Shown piece by piece: positions 15,112 through 22,735 of a stretch of 64,000 nt of DNA. The position numbers were made by a program, and so were the translations under genes. Under the pieces are notes generated by a model. It was not told the DNA's origin and searched no databases. It worked only from the letters and a program-made list of their open reading frames with translations. This DNA is from a virus: the IMG/VR virus record IMGVR_UViG_3300037010_001386, positions 1 to 64,000 of that record; one strand, given 5' to 3'. Positions within the stretch are counted from its first letter, which is position 1, and every line of letters begins with the position of its first letter.

Positions 15112-16206
15112 TTATTTTATTATTGGTTTAATAATATATATATATTTATCATCTGTGTTTTGTTTCATTATTACAGGCGAGTTTTCATCATTGAATCCCA
15201 TAATTACATTTTCAGATGTTGTAACATCTAAAAAGTTCATTATAAATTTACTATTAAATGCAACTTCAAATGGATCTGATTCTATTACTGCATCTATTGT
15301 ATATTTATTATGACCTAATCCCTTATCGCTTGAACTATCTAATTCAACATTTCTTTCTTTTATATTAAAAGTAATTTCATTATTTACTTGTTCAAACACA
15401 CTGACAAGTTTAATCGCTTTTTGTAAATTTTCTCTATTAAATGTTATTGTTTTACTTGATTTTTCTGGTATTAATGCATCATATTCTGGAAAGTTGCCTT
15501 CTGCCAATCTAGAAATAATCTTTGTATTTTTAATAACAAACATTATCTGTTTATCGTTAAAAATAATTTTTACATTATCACCACCTTGATATCCTATAAT
15601 ACGAACAACCTCTTTAATTGTCGCAGATGGAACTAATATAATTTCTTTTATATCTACATCTTTTAATTCTATCGTTTTTTCTGAAAGTCTATAACCATCA
15701 GTAGATGCTAATTTAAGTTTGTTTAATTCAAATTTAAATAAAACACTTTCAAATTCTACTCTATTATAATTTGTCGTGCTTATTGATTGTAATACCTGAT
15801 TAAACGATTGTTTCAATAAAGAACTATCTATATCTAATACATTTTTACTTTTTATTAATTCAAATTCTGGAAATTCTTCAACTGGATTATTGCTTATTTT
15901 TGCATTATAATTATCAGCAGATAATGATATTGAATTTTCATCTGTTTCTATTGAAATATTATCGCTTTGTAAGTTTGATAAAATACCAGATAGTAAATTA
16001 AATGGTATTAATACTTTACCAGATTCATCAACCTTTCCTTGCGTCAAATGAATTGTATTAATTTCCATATCTGTTGTTTTAAAAAAAATACCAACATCAT
16101 TTGCTTCTATTAAAACATTTTGCAAAATAGGCAAATTTGTTTTTATTGATTTTTTTACTATTTCTACCGCATCTTTTATGTTACTTTTTAATATTTTTAT
16201 TTTCAT
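15112..16206 (-). CDS. dnaN: DNA polymerase sliding clamp (beta subunit)
   Basis: 364 residues, full length for DnaN, with the family start (ILKSNIKDAVEIVKKSI, LPILQNVLIEA) and three repeated clamp domains. The end (MKQNTDDKYIYIIKPIIK) matches the usual conserved C-terminal region. It would tether a polymerase; no polymerase gene is in this window. The -10 box lies 6 nt before the ATG, so the mRNA should be leaderless. Confidence 0.93.
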   Translation of the reverse strand: MKIKILKSNIKDAVEIVKKSIKTNLPILQNVLIEANDVGIFFKTTDMEINTIHLTQGKVDESGKVLIPFNLLSGILSNLQSDNISIETDENSISLSADNYNAKISNNPVEEFPEFELIKSKNVLDIDSSLLKQSFNQVLQSISTTNYNRVEFESVLFKFELNKLKLASTDGYRLSEKTIELKDVDIKEIILVPSATIKEVVRIIGYQGGDNVKIIFNDKQIMFVIKNTKIISRLAEGNFPEYDALIPEKSSKTITFNRENLQKAIKLVSVFEQVNNEITFNIKERNVELDSSSDKGLGHNKYTIDAVIESDPFEVAFNSKFIMNFLDVTTSENVIMGFNDENSPVIMKQNTDDKYIYIIKPIIK

Positions 16207-16212
16207 ATTTTT

Positions 16213-16241
16213 ATTATATACCCTATTAAATTAAATTGCAA
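16213..16241 (-). promoter_or_regulatory. Leaderless promoter of dnaN
   Basis: Minus strand TTGCAA (16236-16241), 17-nt spacer, TATAAT (16213-16218), then AAAAAT and the dnaN ATG at 16206. Transcription starting 7 nt past the -10 would begin on the start codon itself. Confidence 0.8.
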
Positions 16242-16407
16242 GTCTATTTCGTGATTTCTGTAGAATCTTTTTTATACTCTTATTTATATAAACTATCGTT
16301 GATTTTTCTTTTCCTATAACATTACCATGCATATCTCTAATAAGTCTTGGTCTTAATAAAGATTCTTTTAAATAATTCTTATAAGTTTTAATTTTAACTT
16401 TTTTCAT
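16231..16407 (-). CDS. Small basic protein
   Basis: 58 residues (MKKVKIKTYKNYLKESLLRPRLIRDMHGNV...), strongly basic, ending KKILQKSRNRLAI. The dnaN -35 box lies within its last codons, so coding and promoter sequence overlap. It may bind nucleic acid; not recognised. Confidence 0.55.
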   Translation of the reverse strand: MKKVKIKTYKNYLKESLLRPRLIRDMHGNVIGKEKSTIVYINKSIKKILQKSRNRLAI

Positions 16408-16411
16408 ATTT

Positions 16412-16756
16412 TTAAAATGATATTTTTGAATATTCTTCTAAAAATTCATCTAAACTATGTGCTAATATATAAATACCACCAGCTTCTTCTAATCTATTTT
16501 GAAATTCTATTTGTTTATCTGATTGCTTACCTTTTGTTGCTTTTACCTCTATTCCAATATATTTTCCACTACCTTGCTGAATTAAAATTACATCAGGACT
16601 GCCAACATATCCAAATCTTGTAAATCTTTTTTTGCCATTATATTCAGATACAACAGCTCCAACATTATTGCGATAAAAAAATTCGTGATTTTTTGCAAGC
16701 CAGTCCATTATTTCTTTCTGAACATCTTTTTCACTTTGTATTATTTTTTTACTCAT
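16412..16756 (-). CDS. VRR-NUC-type nuclease
   Basis: 114 residues matching the VRR-NUC fold: QKEIMDWLAKN, FYRNNVGAVVSEYNGK, then GYVGSPDVILIQQGSGKYIGIEVKATKGKQSDKQ. The GSPD...EVK motif provides the PD-(D/E)XK catalytic Asp, Glu and Lys, and the trailing KQ is family-typical. Phage members are thought to resolve branched DNA. The start overlaps the small upstream ORF's stop. Confidence 0.85.
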   Translation of the reverse strand: MSKKIIQSEKDVQKEIMDWLAKNHEFFYRNNVGAVVSEYNGKKRFTRFGYVGSPDVILIQQGSGKYIGIEVKATKGKQSDKQIEFQNRLEEAGGIYILAHSLDEFLEEYSKISF

Positions 16757-16883
16757 TTATTAATAAATCAATTAATTTTTCTAACAAATCAAATTTTGTC
16801 AATGTTGGATATTCTATTTCGCTATATATTTCATATCCAAATTGTTTGTCATTTTCTATTTTTTGTAATTTGCTTTTTTTCAT
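16749..16883 (-). CDS. Small acidic protein, 44 residues
   Basis: MKKSKLQKIENDKQFGYEIYSEIEYP..., helical end LLEKLIDLLINE. A TATAAT lies 3 nt upstream of the ATG, so it may be translated from a near-leaderless mRNA. Its stop overlaps the VRR-NUC start by 8 nt, consistent with coupling. A TTATTCACA site at 16921-16929 lies further upstream. Confidence 0.5.
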   Translation of the reverse strand: MKKSKLQKIENDKQFGYEIYSEIEYPTLTKFDLLEKLIDLLINE

Positions 16884-16932
16884 TATATTATAACTATTTA
16901 GAAAATGTAATAAAATAACCTGTGAATAACTA

Positions 16933-17793
16933 TTATTTTTTAAATACTAAAATATATTCATGCACTCTAACTGATTTTCTATTTGATTCAAACTGCCCAC
17001 TTCTGCTTGCCGCTATACCTGCAGCACCCCAAAATATTAATTCATCCCATAAATGAAAACCTACTTTTTTTGCAAGACGAACTGTATCTCCGTTAAAGTG
17101 AACAAGATTTCCTTGTTTGTCTCTAAAGTTTCCGACAACCCATACTGCAAACGAACCAGGTTTTAATGCATCATATGTTACTTCCAAAGAACGCTTAATA
17201 CCATTCAAAAATGCTTCATATGTAGGAAGATTACTTAAATCTCCTTGTAAAAGTGAATACTTTTCCAAATCATAATAAGGAGGACAGGTATATGAAAAAT
17301 CATATGCATTAGATTCTACTCCATATTCTTGACAATCCGCACACACCATTACAAAATTGCTATTTAACTTTTTCTGTTGTTCTTTTATTCTATCAACTTC
17401 TTCCTGTCTAATTTCAACGCCCAAATATTTATGCCCCATCGATGTAGCAATAAACCCTCTAGTGCCACCACCACCAAATGGATCAAAAATATCTGCATTC
17501 TGAGGACAATATGCAGATAAAATCATTTGAGCAAGATGAGGATTAAAAATACTTACATCGTATTTACTACCCATTAACGACATCTTTTTACCAACAAGTT
17601 CTCTCGTTTCTCCATCATCTCCTATAATATCTTTTAATTTTTTAACAATAGTCCAATCAGGTTTCCAAATACTAATAGGAAGAAATCCAATTCTATCCAT
17701 CATTGATAATTTTTTAACTTCTTTTCCAAACAAATCATGCTCAATTGCAATATTGTCAAGATTTTTATTAAACAATTCATCTTTATTTTCCAT
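16933..17793 (-). CDS. Site-specific DNA methyltransferase (amino-MTase, TCPPY motif)
   Basis: 286 residues. The SAM-binding motif I is IFDPFGGGGTRGFIA (about residues 110-125), followed by YLGVEIRQEEVDR. The catalytic motif IV is TCPPYYDLEKYS. Motif I precedes motif IV, the alpha/gamma order. TCPPY is closest to (T/S)PPY-type N4-cytosine or N6-adenine enzymes. No restriction gene accompanies it, so self-protection against host restriction is likely. Confidence 0.85.
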   Translation of the reverse strand: MENKDELFNKNLDNIAIEHDLFGKEVKKLSMMDRIGFLPISIWKPDWTIVKKLKDIIGDDGETRELVGKKMSLMGSKYDVSIFNPHLAQMILSAYCPQNADIFDPFGGGGTRGFIATSMGHKYLGVEIRQEEVDRIKEQQKKLNSNFVMVCADCQEYGVESNAYDFSYTCPPYYDLEKYSLLQGDLSNLPTYEAFLNGIKRSLEVTYDALKPGSFAVWVVGNFRDKQGNLVHFNGDTVRLAKKVGFHLWDELIFWGAAGIAASRSGQFESNRKSVRVHEYILVFKK

Positions 17794-17866
17794 TTGTTTT
17801 TTTAATATAATTTATAATTATGTTTTTATTATTACTTTTTTAATCATTCTATATATTTTATTTTCA

Positions 17867-18064
17867 TTATCGTAAAAATCCTCGTGGATCAATTTTTTTT
17901 GGTTTAATATTAAATCTTTTTCCAATCTCTATTGCTTTTTTATTTGCATAATCGGTGTAACGAGTAACTATTTCAAGTGCTTTACTATATGTTATTTCGT
18001 CTCTGAAAAGCAATTCTCTTGCATTTAATGAATCGTTATAAAGTTGTTCCATTTCTTGTTCCAT
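17867..18064 (-). CDS. Small conserved-looking phage protein
   Basis: 65 residues (MEQEMEQLYNDSLNARELLFRDEITYSKALEIVTRY...PKKIDPRGFLR). Helical with a basic terminus; I recall phage proteins with the KPxKIDPxGFLR ending but know no function. The -10 box is 6 nt upstream of the ATG, giving a leaderless mRNA. Confidence 0.65.
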   Translation of the reverse strand: MEQEMEQLYNDSLNARELLFRDEITYSKALEIVTRYTDYANKKAIEIGKRFNIKPKKIDPRGFLR

Positions 18065-18070
18065 GATGAT

Positions 18071-18126
18071 ATAATAACATACTTAATTATTAAAAGCAAG
18101 TAAGAAAGTGCATAACCTGTGCATAA
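18071..18126 (-). promoter_or_regulatory. Leaderless early promoter with DnaA-like boxes
   Basis: Minus strand TTATGCACA (18118-18126) plus a degenerate TTATGCACT, TTGCTT (18094-18099), 17-nt spacer, TATTAT (18071-18076), 6 nt, then the ATG at 18064. The box touches the stop region of the neighbouring methyltransferase gene. Confidence 0.7.
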
Positions 18127-19131
18127 CTATTTTAATTTTGATAATACTTGTTTATATACTCTATATGCAACTTGTGCCATCATAATAGGGGGAACACTCA
18201 TTCCAATAACATATTGAGAATGTTGACCGCAATAATTATAGTCAAGAGGAAAACTTCCTATCAATGAAATCGATTCATCATCTACTAATGTTTTTTCGTC
18301 AATCCAATAACGATTTATATCAGTTGTTATAGTATTGCTAGGATTATTAAGATTAAGCATAACATCTCCGTATCTATTCTTTGAGTAATGCTGTGTTTCT
18401 TTTTTATTCTTTCCTTTTACAAAATCTTTTATAGGAATAATATCTTCGTCAAAATACATATCTATATTTGGTGATTTATTAAATAAATCGTCAGTTTCTA
18501 TCTTTTTAGATAAATCTTTTCTAATTGCTATAAAAAATACTCTTTCTCGTGCTTGTGGAACTCCCATTGTTTTTGAATTTAAAAGATAATATTTAACAAC
18601 ATAACCTGCTTCATCGAATTCTTTTAATATCCTCTTTACATATTTTACAGCATTTCCCATTAATAAACCCTTAACATTTTCAGCTATAACTACTTTAGGT
18701 TGAAGTTTTTTTGCCAAATCTATGAAATCAAAAAATAATGTATCAAGAACCTGATTAGACTGTCCTTCTCTAAACTTCTTTTCTTTACCCCAATCTTTTT
18801 CTCTATTACCTGCCATAGAAAAATTAGAACACGGAGGGCTACCATCAAGAACATCCAGATTATATAATTCTTCAGGTAAATCATCTCTATCTTTCATTGT
18901 TTTAATACCATCTAATATATAATATTTAGGATGATGATTTGCTTCATAAATCTCTTGCATTCTTGGGTCTATATCTTCTGCACCAATTACATTATAACCC
19001 GCCAGTTTATAACCCATACTTGACCCACCACCACATGAAAATGTGGAGAATACAGTACATCCATGTTTTTCTATTCCTGGTGCAGGATATCCATCTGATA
19101 TTTTCCATTTATAATTAAATTTATGCATCAT
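18127..19131 (-). CDS. DNA (cytosine-5) methyltransferase
   Basis: 334 residues with the m5C-MTase order: motif I TVFSTFSCGGGSSMGYKLAG, motif IV GSPPCSNFSMAG with the catalytic Cys, motif VI AENVKGLL, motif VIII QARERVFFIA and a C-terminal motif X-like ISLIGSFP...YCGQHSQYVIGMSVPP. All core catalytic motifs look intact. It should protect phage DNA from restriction. Own promoter at 19154-19200. Confidence 0.9.
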   Translation of the reverse strand: MMHKFNYKWKISDGYPAPGIEKHGCTVFSTFSCGGGSSMGYKLAGYNVIGAEDIDPRMQEIYEANHHPKYYILDGIKTMKDRDDLPEELYNLDVLDGSPPCSNFSMAGNREKDWGKEKKFREGQSNQVLDTLFFDFIDLAKKLQPKVVIAENVKGLLMGNAVKYVKRILKEFDEAGYVVKYYLLNSKTMGVPQARERVFFIAIRKDLSKKIETDDLFNKSPNIDMYFDEDIIPIKDFVKGKNKKETQHYSKNRYGDVMLNLNNPSNTITTDINRYWIDEKTLVDDESISLIGSFPLDYNYCGQHSQYVIGMSVPPIMMAQVAYRVYKQVLSKLK

Positions 19132-19153
19132 ATTTTATATTTACTCACATCTA

Positions 19154-19200
19154 ATTATACTATAACTATTTATAAAATGCAATCCATAACCTGTGCATAA
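19154..19200 (-). promoter_or_regulatory. Early leftward promoter with DnaA-box-like site
   Basis: Minus strand TTATGCACA (19192-19200), 9 nt, TTGCAT (19177-19182), 17-nt spacer and TATAAT (19154-19159), upstream of the cytosine methyltransferase start at 19131. Confidence 0.75.
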
Positions 19201-19213
19201 CTATAATGTGTTA

Positions 19214-19381
19214 TTAATTATGTTTCTGTTTGTATTTACTTTTAAAGGAATGAAATGTTTTTGCATTTGACCCATTATCAATAACTAAAATATCACTATC
19301 ACTACTTTGTAATAAAAAATTAATAATTTGAGCTGTTATCTCAAATTGATTCAAGTAAGATACTATCGATGTTATCTTCAT
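19214..19381 (-). CDS. 55-residue fragment resembling the N-terminus of a GT2 glycosyltransferase
   Basis: MKITSIVSYLNQFEITAQIINFLLQSSDSDILVIDNGSNAKTF... has the first-strand and (V/I)(D)NGS signature of a GT-A fold, as in the complete enzyme at 27877-28683 (IVLIDNNSQDET). It stops far short of a full domain, so it is either a truncated relic or a small co-opted protein. Its ATG overlaps the RNase H stop (ATGA), suggesting coupling. Confidence 0.5.
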   Translation of the reverse strand: MKITSIVSYLNQFEITAQIINFLLQSSDSDILVIDNGSNAKTFHSFKSKYKQKHN

Positions 19382-19785
19382 ATTTTTTTTAACAAATTTA
19401 ATTTTTCAATAAAAAATCCAGCTTGATTTTTTTCTCTTGGAACCCATACCATTTTGAAATTTACAAATGATTTAATTCTATTGATTTCAGATATTATTGA
19501 TAAAACTAAATTTTTATCATTTAATTTTTTGCCTACTTTCCCACTCATTACCCAAGCAAGATTATTTTTACTATCAGTTCTTATTTCAACATTTTTTATA
19601 TTATTATTTTTACACCATAATAGAGCTTCTTTAACTGCAATAAGTTCTGCTATATTATTAGAACCACCATCTACTCTTTTATCTATAATAATATTTCCAT
19701 TTTCATTTGTAACTACAGAGATCATTTTACGAAAAGAAATGTCTTTTTGATTATTACTACATCCACCATCTGTGTATAATATCAT
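19378..19785 (-). CDS. RNase HI-like protein
   Basis: 135 residues with MILYTDGGCSNN (first Asp), NNIAELIAVKEAL (Glu), VEIRTDSKNNL (second Asp) and KMVWVPREKNQAG. This is a type I RNase H fold removing RNA from RNA-DNA hybrids. The fourth acidic residue, normally in N(x)xAD, is replaced (NQAG), which can lower but need not abolish activity. First gene of the leftward arm next to the divergent region. Confidence 0.85.
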   Translation of the reverse strand: MILYTDGGCSNNQKDISFRKMISVVTNENGNIIIDKRVDGGSNNIAELIAVKEALLWCKNNNIKNVEIRTDSKNNLAWVMSGKVGKKLNDKNLVLSIISEINRIKSFVNFKMVWVPREKNQAGFFIEKLNLLKKI

Positions 19786-19891
19786 TTTCTTAATTTTTAT
19801 TGTTTACTGAATTTACTGTTTTTACTTATATAAAGTTTTTGTTTTAAAAAAATAAAAAAATTTTTGAATTTTTTTTAAATTCATTCTTTCA

Positions 19892-19938
19892 TTTTCATAG
19901 TTTTCCTAGTTTTCTTGATTTTCATAGTTTTCCTAGTT
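19892..19938. repeat. Tandem 27-bp-period direct repeat
   Basis: TTTTCATAGTTTTCCTAGTT occurs at 19892-19911 and again at 19919-19938. It lies in the gene-free leader upstream of the RNase H start. It could be an operator pair or a translated AAAACTATGAAAA-type leader. Confidence 0.6.
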
Positions 19939-20088
19939 AAAATATATCTTTTTTATTGATTTTAACTATCCTTTGGTATATTATTTGCTTTTTAAGACAA
20001 CCCCATTCCTTTTTTTGGAAGGAATTTGTTTTAAAAAAATATGAATGGTAATTCAAATGAATATATTATTGGATTTATTTTAGGATAG

Positions 20089-20529
20089 CATAAAAATCAG
20101 TTAACTAATTTAAAAACTAATTAATTGATTTTTATGTTTGTGCTTTAGCAGTTTGAAGATGGTTCAAGAGTTCTATCACCGTCTCTATAAAATTACTTAT
20201 ATTCCTGCCGTCCCCATAGTATTTCTACTACTCTGATTTCGCATAAAAGTTGCACATCCTTTTTATTGCGATTTTGATGTTGCTGGTGTTGTTGCGTCGC
20301 AGAGCATCTACCCCTCAGGGTTTTACCAATAATATATAGAATTCTATTATTTTCATTTCATCTTAACCCAGACCTTGGGCAATGTATCTTCTCTAACGAT
20401 TCGCATACTTACAATTCAGATATATCAGATACAACGATTCAGAGGTGAATTCACAATAATCCTCATTCTCGATGAAACATAGTGTAGTCGAACACTACAC
20501 TTTATTTTCTATGTTTTTTTAATTTTCTT
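20089..20529 (-). ncRNA. Candidate structured noncoding RNA in the divergent region
   Basis: About 440 nt without a convincing ORF on either strand, visibly GC-richer than the surroundings, and read leftward from the promoter at 20536-20563. The 5' part folds as a 14-bp bulged hairpin (GTGTAGT/ACTACAC nested in AAACATA/TATGTTT, 20475-20516). Internal hairpins include ACCC-TGAG-GGGT and TTGAA-CCATC-TTCAA. The 3' part is a long imperfect palindrome (20089-20136, CATAAAAATCA / TGATTTTTATG). A second hairpin (19997-20029) lies beyond. No known RNA family was recognised. A decayed transposon is the main alternative. Confidence 0.5.
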
Positions 20530-20535
20530 AATTGC

Positions 20536-20563
20536 AGTATAGCACTTCTAAAAAAAATTGCAA
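20536..20563 (-). promoter_or_regulatory. Promoter of the candidate ncRNA
   Basis: Minus strand TTGCAA (20558-20563), a T-rich 16-nt spacer ending AGTGC, and TATACT (20536-20541). It closely matches the promoter at 2428-2455, yet no gene lies downstream for more than 700 nt. Confidence 0.75.
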
Positions 20564-20727
20564 GTTCTATCATTTCTGGTTTTTTTCATATTTACATTAT
20601 ACTATTTTTTTGCATTTTTTTTGAATGCTATTATGCTTTAGATGACAGTTCCTGCACATTATCATTTAAAAGGATAATTTTAGCAAAAGGTTACACTTTT
20701 TATTTCTTTTACTATGTATTTTAAATG

Positions 20728-20770
20728 ATATAGTAAGTGCCTTTACTATATTACTCTACTGATATAGTAA
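20728..20770. promoter_or_regulatory. Operator-like inverted repeat plus third half-site
   Basis: ATATAGTAA (20728-20736) and its exact inverse TTACTATAT (20743-20751) are separated by 6 nt, and another ATATAGTAA lies at 20762-20770. It sits in the gene-free divergent region about 90 nt upstream of the lysis-gene promoter, as expected of a repressor operator. The rest of 20570-20830 shows no gene. Confidence 0.6.
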
Positions 20771-20832
20771 GATAAAATGTCTGTTTATCCTATAAAATAA
20801 AGGATTTTATGGTTATTTACTAAATGGATTAT

Positions 20833-20860
20833 TAAAAAAAGTGCATTTTTTGTGTATAAT
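20833..20860 (+). promoter_or_regulatory. Late-type leaderless promoter of the lysis genes
   Basis: GTGCATTTTTTGTGTATAAT element (from 20841) with the extended -10 TGTGTATAAT; TATAAT at 20855-20860 is followed by 6 nt and the ATG at 20867. The same element precedes portal and other structural genes. Confidence 0.85.
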
Positions 20861-20866
20861 ATAGAT

Positions 20867-21691
20867 ATGGAAACAAATAATATGATTAACTTAGGAGCAA
20901 AAGAAAGACCACGAGACGACAGAGATTATAAACTCGGTCAGATTCAAGCGCCAATTCAAATACCCGAAACTTACTTGCCTGATTATTCTTGGATTATTCC
21001 TTTGAGAAATTATCAAGGGCATTTACCAACCTGTTCTGCAAACGCAGATACTCATTTAAGAATGGTTATGGATTATGACCCGCTTCTGCCACCGCCGAAA
21101 TATAATCCGAGATTTAATTGGATTGAATTCAAGATTTTAGATTCTTATCCTTTGGAAGATGGAACAGATATGAGAACGATTTTCAAAGCAAATCAGAATA
21201 ATGGATTCTGTGATTATAATTTGCTTGATAATGATATTACTTTACCTCTGACTACATACTCTGACCCGAGCGTATTAAATCAAACAATAGTTCAAAATGC
21301 TTTGCCAAGAAGAATACAATCTTATGCTTTTGGAGAGACGGATTATAATTCTTTGGCTCAACATATTTATCAAAATAAAGCCGTATTGCTTTTAATTAAA
21401 TGCGATGATGGATTTTGGGGAACAGAAACTCCTACTTTTACAACAGGTAAATATGGACATTTTGTGTGTGCAATAGGATATGACCCAGTAAAAGGTATAA
21501 TGATAATTGATTCAGCTGACCCGAATTATGCAATCAAGTTTATCGCTCCGCAGTATTTATCGTTTGTGATAGAAAGCGGAACAATGGTTGAACTCCCGCC
21601 GACGAAAGAAACTCTTATGACAAAATTGATAGCATATTTACAGCTATTGGTAGGTTTGCTTAAAAAGAAATTAGGTGGTAAAATAAATTAA
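20867..21691 (+). CDS. Papain-like cysteine peptidase, probable lysis enzyme
   Basis: 274 residues from the ATG at 20867; the GTG at 20852 lies on the promoter -10 and is rejected. C1A-like catalytic elements: YQGHLPTCSANA (Gln oxyanion and Cys), KYGHFVCAIGYD (His) and DSADPNYA (Asp/Asn region). The C-terminus is an amphipathic or hydrophobic helix (MTKLIAYLQLLVGLLKKKLGGK) that could bind membrane. Next to a holin-like gene, it is probably an endolysin-like cell-wall or cell-surface peptidase. Confidence 0.75.
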   Translation: METNNMINLGAKERPRDDRDYKLGQIQAPIQIPETYLPDYSWIIPLRNYQGHLPTCSANADTHLRMVMDYDPLLPPPKYNPRFNWIEFKILDSYPLEDGTDMRTIFKANQNNGFCDYNLLDNDITLPLTTYSDPSVLNQTIVQNALPRRIQSYAFGETDYNSLAQHIYQNKAVLLLIKCDDGFWGTETPTFTTGKYGHFVCAIGYDPVKGIMIIDSADPNYAIKFIAPQYLSFVIESGTMVELPPTKETLMTKLIAYLQLLVGLLKKKLGGKIN

Positions 21692-21714
21692 AAGGTCGTT
21701 TAATAAATAAAACA

Positions 21715-21900
21715 ATGAATTATTCACTTTTAAGAAGTAAAACATTTTGGACAATTGTGTTTATGTTTGTCTTTAATGGTTTTGTAGCAATCAGTTCTAA
21801 AATACCAGCGGATTATGTATTAGCAATAAATGCTATTTTAACAGCAGTTGCAAGTATTTTCCATTTACAGACTGGACAAAGCACTGATGGTAGTAATTAG
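21715..21900 (+). CDS. Holin-like small membrane protein
   Basis: 61 residues with two hydrophobic segments (TFWTIVFMFVFNGFVAIS and YVLAINAILTAVASIFHL) and a short polar tail. It follows the peptidase by 23 nt, with AAAGGTCG at 21691-21698, 16 nt before the ATG. Size, topology and neighbours fit a class II holin; no sequence family was recognised. Confidence 0.65.
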   Translation: MNYSLLRSKTFWTIVFMFVFNGFVAISSKIPADYVLAINAILTAVASIFHLQTGQSTDGSN

Positions 21901-21980
21901 TTTTAAAAACAGGAACAACAAAAACAAATCAATCGTATACCAATCGTTTAATAATCGTATAATTTAGGAATTATAAAAAG

Positions 21981-22000
21981 TTGCAAAATATTGGTATAAT
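21981..22000 (+). promoter_or_regulatory. Late-type promoter upstream of the lysozyme-like gene
   Basis: TTGCAAAATATTGGTATAAT, an extended -10 (TGGTATAAT) with the same AT-rich 8-nt gap as the late element. It is followed by a roughly 60-nt leader holding two tiny ORFs (MRYDIDDFARNY and MISQEIIDIITR) before the ATG at 22060. Confidence 0.5.
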
Positions 22001-22059
22001 ATAGATGAGGTATGATATTGATGATTTCGCAAGAAATTATTGATATTATCACTCGATAA

Positions 22060-22560
22060 ATGAAAAACAAAATATGGTCGATGGGGTTGAATGTTGTTAT
22101 TACTGGCTTTTTCATATTAACTATTTCGTGCATTTTAATAAAATTTAAATGTGCGGATGCAAGTGTTGATACACATGTGCCTACGATAGTAACATTCTCA
22201 ACCAAAGACTCAATTAGTTCTTCATCAATTAAGGATTATTTGATTGATGAGACAAAATTGTTTGGATTAGATACAAATGTTGTTATCTGGATTGTATCTA
22301 AAGAAAGTCAATTTGATCCAAACAAGCAGGGTGACGATAATATTTGTAATAATATCAATAGTATTAATTATAAAAAGAGAACTGTCAGTAGAGGTCTTTT
22401 TCAAATTTCGTCTTGCTATCATCCAGAGATTTCTGATGCGTGTGCATATAATATAAAATGTGCAACGCAATGGAGTTTGCAACATATGGCTGACGGATAT
22501 ATTAACGAATGGTCTACTTATAGGTTTAGAAATTTGTGGTATAAAGATTTCCCAAATTAA
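22060..22560 (+). CDS. Membrane-anchored lytic transglycosylase-like protein
   Basis: 166 residues. One N-terminal TM/signal anchor (VVITGFFILTISCILI), then an SLT/lysozyme-like domain: WIVSKESQFDPNKQG with the catalytic Glu and RGLFQISSCYHP, the GLxQI motif, followed by WSLQHMADGYINEW. It should cleave peptidoglycan on the outer face of the membrane. Third gene of the lysis cluster. Confidence 0.8.
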   Translation: MKNKIWSMGLNVVITGFFILTISCILIKFKCADASVDTHVPTIVTFSTKDSISSSSIKDYLIDETKLFGLDTNVVIWIVSKESQFDPNKQGDDNICNNINSINYKKRTVSRGLFQISSCYHPEISDACAYNIKCATQWSLQHMADGYINEWSTYRFRNLWYKDFPN

Positions 22561-22565
22561 AAAAC

Positions 22566-22594
22566 TTGCATTTTAAATTAATATACGTTAATAT
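22566..22594 (+). promoter_or_regulatory. Promoter of a short transcript
   Basis: TTGCAT (22566-22571), 17-nt spacer, TAATAT (22589-22594), then AAGGTCG within the first nucleotides of the predicted RNA. Confidence 0.6.
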
Positions 22595-22599
22595 ATTTA

Positions 22600-22683
22600 A
22601 GGTCGAACAAATAAACATACGTGAGGTGTATGTGATTAATAAGAAGGAGATTCCCACTAATAAAAAGTGGGATTTTCTTTTTC
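22600..22683 (+). ncRNA. Candidate small RNA (about 80 nt)
   Basis: A promoter at 22566-22594 and a terminator at 22652-22682 bracket a transcript with no gene. It carries the AAGGTCG leader motif, a hairpin ACATAC-GTGAGGT-GTATGT and a purine-rich AAGAAGGAGA stretch directly before the terminator stem. The exposed AAGGAG could mimic or pair with ribosomal or mRNA sites. A four-codon GTG ORF is present but unconvincing. Confidence 0.5.
22652..22682 (+). terminator. Rho-independent terminator
   Basis: TCCCAC (22652-22657), a 9-nt loop, GTGGGA (22667-22672), then TTTTCTTTTT. A textbook intrinsic terminator. Confidence 0.85.
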
Positions 22684-22691
22684 AATTGACC

Positions 22692-22735
22692 TGTGCATAA
22701 CTATCACTTGCAATTAAAATCAAATAATGTATAAT
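22692..22735 (+). promoter_or_regulatory. DnaA-box-type leaderless promoter on the plus strand
   Basis: TGTGCATAA (22692-22700), 7 nt, TTGCAA (22708-22713), 16-nt spacer, TATAAT (22730-22735), 6 nt, then the ATG at 22742. The first three elements are identical to the early leftward promoters. Confidence 0.8.

Noticed and set aside
20137-20480. RNase P RNA, tmRNA or self-splicing intron in the divergent region
   Set aside because: None of the conserved core sequences of these RNAs could be found on either strand; kept only as an unclassified candidate.
20852-20866. Longer start for the papain-like peptidase at the GTG 20852
   Set aside because: The extra codons cover the -10 box of the promoter; the ATG at 20867 is the leaderless start.
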